DNA from: Candolleomyces eurysporus
Lineage: Eukaryota; Basidiomycota; Agaricomycetes; Agaricales; Psathyrellaceae
Reading direction: 5' to 3'
Assembly: GCA_027579435.1 (NCBI GenBank)
Contig: JANBPK010000316.1
Span: 1 to 33,212 of the forward strand
Length of the DNA stretch: 33,212 nt
Positions 20,940 through 30,942 of this stretch are shown here, piece by piece; within the stretch, counting starts at the first letter, position 1, and the number at the start of each line of letters is the position of its first letter. A program made the position numbers and the translations under genes. The notes beneath the pieces are model-generated. The model was not told the DNA's origin. It did no database searches and saw nothing but the letters and a program-made list of their open reading frames with translations.

Positions 20940-23332
20940 ATGCCCCCAAAGCCCAAGAAAAGCGGGTTCAAGTCCATCGTTGGTAGCTTTGGCTCCCTGT
21001 TCTCCTCCTCCAAAGTGCGCCACAGAGACGAGCAGCCAGCTTCTCATGATCTGCTGACTGTGGAAGGCCCGCCAAGCCTACTTCATGCCCCAGCTCCGTT
21101 AGAAGATCCTGGGGACTCTATTCTGAACCCTGCGACTCCGGTCGCCGCAACCGAGCATCTATTCCTGCCCCGTTCAGATGTGGGTCCATCCACGGGGGCA
21201 AGCGCCTACAGAAACCCATCACCTGTGGAGCAGACCGCGTCCGTATCAATGTTCCCGAACTCACAGAAGTTTAACGTGGAGAGCATCAACATCGATTCAT
21301 CCCAGCATGTCCACCATGTTCAAACCGCCCAGAGTAATCGGATAGATGGTACGTCGATGGGCGTGTTTGCGGAATCTTCCCTAGCGAACGACTCTCAACC
21401 ATGTGCTCTGATTTAACAGGCTGGAAGATGCTGTTGAAAAACATTGCATCGAATGCTCTCCATGACTCCTGTGCACGATTTGACCCACCAAAATGCGATG
21501 AAGATACTCGTGTCGAGGTTACCAAGGAACTCGTGGACTGGATCCAAGATCGTGAAGNCCCCCCAACGTTTGCTTTGTATGACCGGTGCAGCGGGAGCGG
21601 GCAAATCGGCGTTACAACAAACGATAGCTGACCGATGCTCAGATTCTAATATCCTCGGCTCGGCGTTCTTCTTTTCCGCTGGAGACCCCACTCGAAACGA
21701 CTTAACCCACATCGTACCGACCATTGCTTGCCAGCTAGGTCTACGCCATTCTGCCCTCCGTGATACCATCGCAAAGACCATTGAACAAGATCCACTAATC
21801 TTCAAGAAGAAAATAAAGATTCAGATGGACACCCTTGTAGTCATCCCCTTCAAGCAGCTCTGCGCAAGCGGAGAACTCGATCGTGATACATTTCCCCATG
21901 TCATCCTGATTGATGGCCTCGATGAGTGTTCCGGGGAAGAAAAGCAAGCGGAACTGCTATCTACTATCAAACATTGCCTTCTCGACAACGATCTCCCTTT
22001 CCGCATTTTCATTGCCAGTAGACCAGAATGGGCCATCCGCAGCGCGCTGGACTCGGAGCCCGAAGGTTACCTCTACCAACTCGCATACCACATCAAGCTC
22101 AGCGACAAGTACGACGCGACGGGAGATATTCGTCGTTACTTGCAGAGGAGACTTCGCGATCTGGGAAGCCGAAGCCGCGACCGCCGAGTACAGTCTCGTC
22201 TATGGCCCACGGAGGAAGACATCGAGAAGCTCGTGGCCGCAGCTTCAGGACAGTTCGTTTATGCCGCAACGGTAGTCAAATACATCTCAGAGCGCCACAG
22301 TTCCCCAGTGGAGAGACTCCGGACAATTGTGAACTGGACACCTGATGGTGATCAACAGGCTCGGCCATTTGAAGCCCTCGATATCCTTTACCGAAACATT
22401 CTTTCCACCGCGAAGGAATTGTACGAGACAATTGACACCAACCGAGGACGAGATTTTCTCTTACTTATCCGGGCACACCAACTGAATTCCAACGCTCGCT
22501 TCGGCCTCGTATCTAGCACTCGAGATTTCGATGAAATCATCGGCCTCGAAGAAGGCAGTAATGAAGTCCTGTTTGCTGACCTGCACTCACTCGTATACTT
22601 TCGTCAAGACCCGAGGTTTACCAACGTATGGCAGCAAATTCATTTCTACCACCAATCATTCTCCGAGTTTTTGGACAGCAATACTCGTGCTGAACACTTA
22701 TTCGTTCCGGAAACGCGTGTTTGCAAATACGTGGTAGAGTCCTGTCTTCAGAAGGTACCCCAGCACGAAGACTATTTCTTAGATTTTCGTGAGTTGCCGT
22801 TACCCATTTATGTTTTGTCAAGTCACCGAGCCACCTTTTTCAACCAGGTAGCTGTGCGAGGATGCTCAACACGCTAGTATACTACTCCAATGACGGAGCC
22901 GCTCATATCGACGATCCTCAACTTATAAGTTTCACCCGCAATAATGGATGGAGTATACTTGATGCAGATTTTGGAACACGAGGGGGTGATGATCATACCT
23001 GGCAAAGATGGGCGCGGTTTACGCTTGCGGCTATCCGACGTTTAAATGTATGAACATCTTTTTTCATCGTGTTCCATTGGAACGTTGCATTAATTTCTCT
23101 TTTCAAGGATGAGCTCCACGAGCAAGAGTTGGCAGATATCGTGAAATCTTATTTTTATAAGTGGGAGGAAAGATATAAAACACATAGAAGCACGATCGCT
23201 GAACCTTCATATGCTCCTTCCTATCTGGATGGCGTAGATGAACAGGATCAGGGCAAGGAAGACGAGGGGCCTGAGGAGGGCCCAACCCCTCCCAAGTCCC
23301 CTGAGTCCGAAAAGAGATGTGGAGAGCTATGA
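20940..23332 (+). CDS. NACHT-domain NLR-like protein N3
   Basis: Exons 20940-21348, 21420-22788, 22848-23047 and 23108-23332. One N at 21558, next to a C run, adds a base; without it the total is 2202 nt (733 aa) and the frame is clean. N-terminus: basic segment KSGFKSIVGSFGSLFSSSK, then disorder, then SMFPNSQKFNVESINI and an HVHHV stretch. NACHT domain: Walker A GAAGAGKS near residues 192-199, Walker B VILIDGLDEC, IFIASRPEWAIR, GQFVYAATVVKYI and FYHQSFSEFLDSN. The C-terminal module keeps SFTRNNGW and HEQELADIVKSY but has a changed exon 3 start (SCARMLN instead of SFSRI) and differs around GWSILDADFG. It ends in an acidic, Pro-rich tail closing KRCGEL. A 221-bp stretch is nearly identical to N4 (see findings). 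Likely a cytosolic STAND sensor; ligand unknown. Confidence 0.85.
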
Positions 23333-23658
23333 TCGGCCATGGCCGCGTAACACGATTCTATATATCGCTCAGTATGCACAAAAATGCTCTCATCTGTTGC
23401 TTCATCCCCTTCTCTCATTGCTTTTACGAGATTGCGTTTCTCCCTCTCCACTGACACCAATCTCGAATATTAATACACCTTACCCCATGTACTTGTGGCC
23501 TCGAGACTCGATCTGGTCGTTTTATACACTGTCTCCTGTTTCTTCGCTGTTTCTGATGACTGTCTGAGCGCGGGAAAGTATGCCTTATGTTGCTGTTTTG
23601 GACGTCCGACCTCTTCAACTCCAACTCTCATTTAGACGTTATCGCTGTGGTTGCCCGT
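23333..23658. other. Short spacer between N3 and N4
   Basis: At 326 bp this is the shortest spacer between NACHT copies. It lacks the AATAAA-containing 3' block found after N1, N2 and N4, suggesting that the N3 3' flank was deleted or overwritten during duplication. The last bases (gtggttgcccgt before the ATG) match the N3 upstream sequence. Confidence 0.5.
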
Positions 23659-26098
23659 ATGCCCCCAAAGCCCAAGGAAAATGGCCTCAAGTCTATGGTT
23701 GATGGTTTTGGCTCCCTGTTCTCCTCCAAACAGCGTCGCAGGGACGAGCAGCCTCTCGCTCATGAAGTGCTGACCGTGGAAGGTTTGCGAGGCCATTTTC
23801 ATGCCTCACCCCCGTTCGAAGAGCCTCTGGGCTCTACGGTAGGCGCTGCTACTCCGGCCACTACAACTGAGCATCCTTTACCACGCCATTCCGATGTGAA
23901 CCCATCCACGGGGGCAAGTACCCACAGGAACCCATCACTGGAGCCGACTGCGACCCCGTCCATATCTATGTTCTCAAATTCACATAGATTTAACGTAGGA
24001 AACATCAACATTGATTCGTCACAACACATCCACCATGCACACCACCACGTCCAAAATACTCAGGGTAGCCGGATAGATGGTATGTCTATGTGTCTACAGA
24101 ATCTTCCTCAGCGGCCGACTCTCAACCCTGGTGCTGATATCGACAGGCTGGAGGATGCTATTAGAGAACATAGCCTCCAACGCTCTCCATAATTCCAGCG
24201 TTCGAATCGACCCACCAAAATGCGATGAAGATACTCGCGTCGAGGTTATCGGCGAAATCGTGGACTGGATTCAAGATCGCGATGCTCCCAAACGTTTACT
24301 TTGCTTGACGGGAGCAGCAGGAGCAGGCAAATCAGCGCTACAGCAAACGATAGCTGATCGTTGCTCGGATTCCAATTCCCTCGGCTCGGCATTCTTCTTC
24401 TCCGCGGGAGACCCCACTCGAAACACCTTATCCTACATTGTGCCCACCATCGCATGCCAACTAGGTCTACGTCATTCTGCCCTCCGCGATACTATTGCAA
24501 AGGTCATCGAAGAAGATCCGCTCATCTTCAAGAAAAATATCAAGCTTCAGATGGATGCCCTTTTAGTCTCCCCCTTCAAGCGCCTCTGTGCCAGTGGGGA
24601 AATGGACCGCAATACCTTCCCCCATGCTATCCTGATTGACGGTATCGACGAGTGCTCCGGAGAAGAAAACCAAGCTGAACTGTTGTCCACGATCAAACAT
24701 TGCCTTCTCGACAACGATCTCCCTTTCCGCATTTTCATCGCCAGCAGACCGGAATGGGCCATCCGCAGCGCGCTGGACTCGGAGCCGGAAGGTTACCTCT
24801 ACCAATTCGCATACCACATCAAGCTCAGCGACAAGTATGACGCGACGGGAGATATTCGTCGTTACTTGCAGAGGAGACTTCGCGATCTGGGAAGCCGAAG
24901 CCGCGACCGCCGAGCACACTCTCATCTATGGCCAACGAAGGAAGACATCGAGAAACTCGTGGAGGCAGCTTCAGGACAGTTTATCTATGCCGCGACGGTG
25001 GTCAAATACGTGTCGGAGCGCCGCAGCTCCCCGGTTGATAGACTCCGGACAATTATCAACTGGACACCCGAAGGTGGTCAACAGACTCGTCCATTTGAAC
25101 TCCTCGATACCCTTTACAGAAACGTTCTTTCCACTGCAAAGGAATTGTACGAGGCAGTCGACACCCATCGGGGACGCGATTTTGTTCTACTTATCAGGGC
25201 ACACCAGATGAATTCTACCGGTCGCGTCGGTATCATGAGTAACATTCGCCATTTCGATGAAATCATTGGCCTCGAGGAGGGCGGCAATGAAGTCCTGTTC
25301 TCCGATCTGCACTCACTCGTCTTCTTTCGTCAAAGCTTGACGTCGACATTTGGCGAGGTGTGGCAGCAGGTCCATTTCTACCACCAGTCGTTCTCCGAGT
25401 TTTTGAACAGCAAGATTCGTGCGCAGTACTTTTTCATTTCAGAAAGGCGGGTGCGTGAGTACGTGGTAAAGTCTTGTCTTCAAAGGTTACCTCACCATGA
25501 AGATTTCTTGGATTCCCGTGAGTCACTCGCTGCCTTCCATTCCGACCAAGTCACTGACTCGACGTGACTTTTTCCGATCAGGGAGCTTTTCTAGAATACT
25601 CCAAATACTAGTATTCTACTCCAACGGCGACCAAACCACTTACATCGATCTCCCCCAACTCATCGCTTTCACCCGCAATGACGGTTGGGGAAGAATTGAC
25701 GAAGGACTCTCGTCCCAACTTGAAATCGGTCCAGGTTGGACTGATGATCCTGGTAGCTGGCGCCTCTTGGTGCGCTTCACATTTGAGGCTATCCGACATC
25801 TAAATGTGTGTACATCTCATTTCATGGTGCTCCGTTGGATTCTCGAGCTAAATTTCCTTCCTTCTTCCTTCTCTAGGATGAGCTCCACGAGCATGAGTTG
25901 GCAGATATTGTGAAGTCGTATTTCGATAAGTGGGAAGAAAGATATCAGAAATACGGGTTTGCTTTGGCTGAATCTTCATACCCTTCCCGTGTGTATGGCG
26001 CGGATGTACAGGCTCATGTAGAAGAGGAGCAGGACCCAATTCCTTCCCATTCTTCGATTAGTCCACGTAGATTATGTGCAAGATGTGGGCAGCTGTGA
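23659..26098 (+). CDS. NACHT-domain NLR-like protein N4
   Basis: The cleanest copy, with no N bases. Exons 23659-24079, 24147-25517, 25582-25805 and 25877-26098 total 2238 nt (745 aa). Introns are 67, 64 and 71 nt. N-terminus: KENGLKSMVDGFGSLFSSK, then disorder, then SMFSNSHRFNVGNINI and a His-rich run (HIHHAHHHV). NACHT domain: IDPPKCDEDTRVEV, Walker A GAAGAGKS near 196-203, Walker B AILIDGIDECSGE, IFIASRPEWAIR, GQFIYAATVVKYVSE and FYHQSFSEFLNSK. C-terminal module: YSNGDQTTYIDLPQLIAF, FTRNDGWGRIDEGL, FTFEAIRHLN and ELADIVKSYFDKWEERY. A short tail ends with a CARCG pair of cysteines. Best reference copy for the family here. Function in non-self or danger sensing is inferred from the NACHT fold only. 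Confidence 0.88.
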
Positions 26099-26290
26099 TC
26101 GACGATGGCCTCATTACACTATTCTCTATCGTACAGATTTGAGGTGTACAACGATATACTAATAGGATAGCTAGGCTCGGAGAACTGCAATGGAACGACA
26201 ACTATCAATTATCATAGATATGCGCACAACTTCCCTGCCAATAAACTGAGAAAGTGGGCTCGATAATGGTGTATGTGGCAAGAATATTAC

Positions 26291-26356
26291 AAATAAAATA
26301 AAATAAAATAAAATACCAAAAAGAGAAAGAGAAAGGGAGGGGAGGAGGAAGAGGGA
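26291..26356. repeat. (AAATA)5 followed by a GA-rich run
   Basis: Five AAATA units (26291-26315) are followed by a purine-only tract (26318-26356). Low-complexity sequence in an intergenic position; no function visible. Confidence 0.9.
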
Positions 26357-26562
26357 TACAATTCATACTAGTTGCATCTCTTTGATCCTCTCACCCTTCA
26401 GACTCGGAGCAGACCACAGAGGCGACGCAACTTGATGTGATGGAGCCTGACCCGCCGTTGACCGCCGTTCGTCATCGAGCGAACTAGGTCGTTGATTCTT
26501 GGTGCCAACGGCGTGATGCTGGACCCTTTTTCATATTTTTTTCTGATTTTTACCTCATTTGG

Positions 26563-26622
26563 TGGCTCGATGCTGGATTAGAAGGCTCGACGCTGGATAA
26601 GATGGCTCGATACTGGATAAGA
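26563..26622. repeat. Three 20-bp tandem copies
   Basis: The unit is tggctcgatgctggataaga with two or three substitutions per copy (26563-26582, 26583-26602, 26603-26622). It is not found elsewhere in the window. Confidence 0.9.
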
Positions 26623-27111
26623 TTGAGATTACAAGTCGATAATCGCACGGGTCCAAGATAATCAATTATCTGGTATTCCAAAGTTCGACAATGACTCCCC
26701 AACAGTCTGAGTAAGTACAAACGGCAGCAAGTCAGCCCAAGCTTCATGCCATTTCTTTCCTGGACGCTTGGAGCTCCCGCCACGACATCCTAACTGACCA
26801 GTCTTGACGCCTACTCCGGCAATTCTGAGCTCGCTCACTGTCTGCCCAGACATGGACCATGGTGCCTCTGTACAGAGGAATAAATTTAATCAGAGAAAAT
26901 TTACATTTGAGCTTAATTTCTAATGATCCTACACGCGTGTGCGACGAAAGATACAGAGAAGGGGGACGAGGAGGACCGCGACTCTACGCAAACCAGTGAT
27001 TATGTAACAGGGAAATTCAAACTCAGCGTCAGCATCAGTATCATGCCACAGACATGAGTATCGAGCCAGAAAGGGAGCCCAAAGTATCGATGCAAAAATT
27101 ATCGGTCAGAC

Positions 27112-28300
27112 GAAACACAGCTAGAAGACATTTGAGAATGGCACACAATAGCCCTGAGATACGCATGCACGAAAAGGGCGCACAACACATATATACAGCC
27201 TCTACCTCTACGGGAATCTTCGAATAGGACGTGCACTGACAGCATTAGTCCCAAGCCAAAAAAACAAAAAAGATTAGTAAAACCCACTACCGCGTGGACC
27301 TCCACTAAACCCTTTCCGTCACTGAGTTCAACTCCACGTGCTACTCCAACCTCCATGGAAATTCTGACCCTGGCAAACCACTTTCAGCCAGCCTACAATA
27401 TTTTGGCAACACCCCACAAACTCACCGGCATAACGACTCCTCTATGATGGTTCCTCGCGCTACTCCCAGCTGAATCATGCCTAATATACTCCCCACCAAA
27501 CCTCGAAATCCCACCCAGTCTCTGCCCAGCACCCCTCAAATAGCCCGCCACACCCTCCTCGGCTAGCACTTTTATCCCCTCTCGTGTAAACTGGGGAGCC
27601 CAGCATGTTCGCAGGTCATCCACCACTGCAAACAGTCAAAGCCAAAAACTCGGAATCCACAGCATCCCCTACCTTCGCATTCAATCGAGAGCTTGAAGGC
27701 AAATTGGACAACGAGCTCGAACCCGAAGTCGGGACAGACAACTGTAGAACCGACGACCTTCTCGGAATCCCGAGTTTCCTACTTTCTCCCATCGTAACAC
27801 CGTAACTTGAAGTCGCCTGAGGATGAAGGGTTCCGGAGACGTTCATATTAACACAAATCGGAGCTCTACGCTGGTTAAGCCTCCTTCTCTGCGGCGTCGA
27901 ACCCTGTGCCATCCCCACCACTGTTGCCATCGTCGTCCTCCTGCCATCCCGGTTGAAGAAGTACTGCTCCCCACGGGAATATAACTCAGCGAAGTCGGAA
28001 TCCGAGCCATCATAGGCCTCTGGGGACTCTCCATCGCGGTAACCCCACCATACCTCTCGTCGCTGACGACAACTGAGTGAATAACGTCTGGCTCTTCAAC
28101 ATCTTCACCTCATTCCCAAAGTCGTGGTCGAAGTTGAATTCGTCGAATCAGCGTCTAAATTGAAACAGGACTCGGATGAAAGCTCCAAACAGACATTGAA
28201 AGCTCCAGGAACTGGAATGACCACCGCAGGTTGCAAAGCAGGAGGATTCGTTGAGACAGAACTTACGAGCTGCTGAGCGACTAACAAGCTCTAAGAGACG
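27112..28300 (-). pseudogene. Decayed copy A of the Ser/Pro-rich gene
   Basis: The minus strand aligns with the gene at 32353-33212. Matching pieces are ALQPAVVIPVP, STSTTTLGMR, QRPMMARIPTSLSYIPV, RRLNQRRAPICVN, KLGIPRRSSVLQLS and YLRGAGQRLGGISRFGGE. They fall in different frames: the STSTTTLG piece runs into TGA, and there is a frameshift between IPVGSS and RRRLNQ. A 47-nt gt...ag segment (27626-27672) has no counterpart in copy B. Similarity continues downstream of the coding part (27112-27250 against 32149-32270), so a block larger than the gene was duplicated. Not expected to give a full protein. Confidence 0.65.
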
Positions 28301-28484
28301 GGTGAACTCGCAACCCGAGCAGATATCGGAGTCATTGATGTGCACCATAACACTGTCGAAACATCCGCAGGATCCAGAGATCTAGATAACGGACAGGGAT
28401 TTGTACCATACAAATGGGGCAAACTAGAGGCTGTTAGAAATCCGAGGCCCTTTCCAAATAACCAAAATCCGAGCCCAAAATAAA

Positions 28485-30942
28485 TCAATTCCGTCTACTC
28501 CGTGCAAGGATCCACTCCTTGAATTCAGGGTCCCACTTTTTAACAAATTTACTTATAACGGTTGCAACCTTAGGCTCCCGGACCTAAGAAAGCAAGGAAA
28601 CGGTGTCAGTTGCTGCAGCCCAATGAAGGAAGGTCACTCACTTTCACGTTGTCAGTAAATTGATACAGGTCTTCTATCCAACCCCTAATTTCAGTAAAAG
28701 GCCAATCGTTGTGATGGTACAGCAGAGGTAATAGTTTGTCGATTCTAGACCATCCCCCATTCTGCGTAAAATCAACGAATTCATTGTCAAACGCAGCGGT
28801 CTTGCACAAGAAAGACGGCAGGAACTTGACGGCCATTTTTAGAGAACCCCTACGATGCTCTGGGAGGGGGAGCTTCTCCCATCTATTCGGTACTATTGAC
28901 GGAGCATCACCAATTAAATCAGGAAGGTCCGACTAGAATAGATGAATTACGCACGAGACCCAAAGTTTAGACGACATTCAATGATGCGTTGCATGAAGCA
29001 CTTTGCGATGTATGCTTCAACGCGAGCCGCTGGTACAAACAAGTCCTTTGCACGACTTTCTTGTTCCAGGAAGTCGGAGAAGGATTTGTGATACAGACGA
29101 AGACGGAAGTTTACAAAGTTGTCATCTTTTTCGGGCACCACGAGGGAGCGGAGGTCCGAGATAAGGCTTTCTTCGGCCCTGGCTTCTAGACCAAGCCAGT
29201 GCACAGAGAAGGAATTGGCTGAGTGTTGCTGTCCGGAGCCATACATTCGAAATCCCCTGATGTTGATATGGTGTGCCCTGAAAAGCAAAAGAAAGTCGCG
29301 TCCATGATGGCTATCGACAGCCTCGTACGCGTTCTTTGCATTCAGCAAAATATTGGTGTAGAGCGTGTCGAGAGCTTCGAACGGACGCGCTGCTTGTCCC
29401 TTGTGCGGCGTCCAGGTGAGCACGATCTTGAGCCTTTCCGCGGGAGAAGCTCGACGCTCTGATATATACTTGTAGACCGTCGCGACGTAGATAAACTGAC
29501 CAGACGCAGCTCGGACAAGGGTCTCGATGTCACCCTCAGTGAACCATTTGGAATCACCGATGCGTAGGCCAATGTCTTCGAATCTTCTCCGCAGGTATCG
29601 GCGCATATCAGCTGAGGCGTCGTACTTGTCGCTGAGTTGTATGTGGTACGCCATCTCGTGTAGGTGGCCACCAGGTTCCAGTGCGGTACGAATAGCCCAC
29701 TCCGGTCTGCTGGCGATGAAGATGCGGAAGGGGAGGTCGTCCGCAAGGAGGCACCGTCTGATGGCCGTCAACAGTTCTGCTTGTCGATCCTCATCCTTGC
29801 ACTCATCGAGACCATCGATCAAGATGGCGTATGGAAGGCTGCAGACGTTGACCCCCAGGTCTCTGAGACGTCTAAGGGGATCTACAATCAGTGCGACTAT
29901 TTGAGCCTCCAGGGACTGCGAGAGGATGAAAGGATCCTCCATGCTCTTGATCTGCTGCTTGAGAGCTGGAATCCTGTATCCAAGCTGGTACGCAATGGTT
30001 GGGATTACTGCTTCGACAGTATTACGGCTGGGATCGGTGGACGAGAGAAAGAACGAAGCTGCGAGGATACCGCCCTTGTTACATTTTTCTTCGACCGTTT
30101 GCTGCAGGGCGGATTTNCCCCGAGCCAGCAGNCCCCGGTCATGCACAGCAAGCGCTGGGGGGCTTCACGGTCCTCGAGCCACGCCATGATCTCGCTGGTC
30201 ACCTCGACGCGGGTGTCTTCATCACACTTCGGGGCATCGTATCGAGCACTGGAGTTGTAGAGGGCGTTGGGTGCGGTATTCTTCAGTACGATTTCCCAGC
30301 CTTCCAGATCCAAAACGAAGCATGGGAACATAGGTTAGTGATATGCATGTTCATCTAAGTACCCAGCGGAACTGGCATACCATCAATCGACTTATCGGCC
30401 GCACCACCGCCCGCATTCACAATCACGTTGGAGGCTTCGAAATACTGTATATCTCCCATCTGAACGCCGCTGGCTCCGGGAAAGAATGATATCGTTCCGC
30501 CGTGGGCCCTGAGTGCTGCTGGATGATCGTGCGCTGACTGCAGCGCTGGGAATGGTTGCGGTGGTCGAAGGAGTTGTTCACGCATCGACGTCTCTATCCT
30601 TTGGGAGGAATTGATTGTTTCATTCTCACTTCTAGACTGACGAATTGGTGGTGGAGATCCATGGCTCTGAGGAGCCGAGTTCCCCACATAAAGCGGCAAA
30701 TTGGGGACTGAACGTGTCGGAGGATGAGAAGACGATGACAGCCCCGCGGGGACTGTCGACGAGCCTGCAAGTTGGTCGCAGGCGTGGGCGACAGCTGGTT
30801 TGCTTCTGCGGTTGCTGAATCGTGAGAAGACGCGGGACAGAATGTTGGGCTTCTTGGATTCGGGGCATCGTACGGGGAAGGCGAGGATGACGGAGGGAAG
30901 CAAGGAGCAGCGGGGCGCTGAGTTCCCACTGTGACAGGACAT
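28485..30942 (-). CDS. NACHT-domain NLR-like protein N5 (diverged, opposite strand)
   Basis: Exons 30942-30381, 30300-28955, 28892-28642 and 28583-28485. Exon 2 contains two N bases (30117, 30132), both beside G or C runs inside the P-loop. Without them the total is 2256 nt (751 aa) and the P-loop reads GAAGSGKS. All intron phases match N1-N4. The N-terminus is longer (187 aa, Ser/Pro-rich) with a basic segment SKKPNILSRVFSRFSNRRSK, and IQYFEASNVIV in place of the MFxN block. NACHT domain: YDAPKCDEDTRVEV, AILIDGLDECKDE, IFIASRPEWAIR, GQFIYVATVYKYISE and LYHKSFSDFLEQESRA. The C-terminal module is recognisable (DFTQNGGWSRIDKLL, ISKFVKKWDPEFKEW). The second intron (28893-28954, gtgcgt...atag) is my least certain boundary. 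The start at 30942 is the first ATG in the frame. Divergence suggests an older duplicate than the N1-N4 array. Confidence 0.8.

Larger units (their letters stand above)
26099..27111. other. N4 3' flank and gene-free stretch with simple repeats
   Basis: AATAAA at 26240-26245 is the polyadenylation-like signal of the N4 unit. The rest has no supportable gene: (AAATA)n at 26291-26315, a purine run at 26318-26356 and three 20-bp tandem copies at 26563-26622. Text near 26158-26190 (ggatagctaggctcggagaactgca) reappears in altered form at 31928-31952, which hints that the flank of a NACHT unit was duplicated together with the neighbouring Ser/Pro-rich gene. Confidence 0.5.

Noticed and set aside
26291..26622. 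Tandem repeats as a CRISPR-like array
   Set aside because: The units are directly adjacent with no spacers, and the genome is fungal.
27099..27356. 85-codon minus-strand frame with a hydrophobic middle
   Set aside because: It lies in the duplicated flank of the Ser/Pro gene and is not preserved as a frame in the other copy.
28892..28932. Extending N5 exon 3 upstream to include SDLPDLIGDAPSIV
   Set aside because: The text looks coding, but the only acceptor that fits leaves no donor in a compatible phase and a 22-nt or 43-nt intron; the 62-nt gtgcgt...atag intron keeps the frame.
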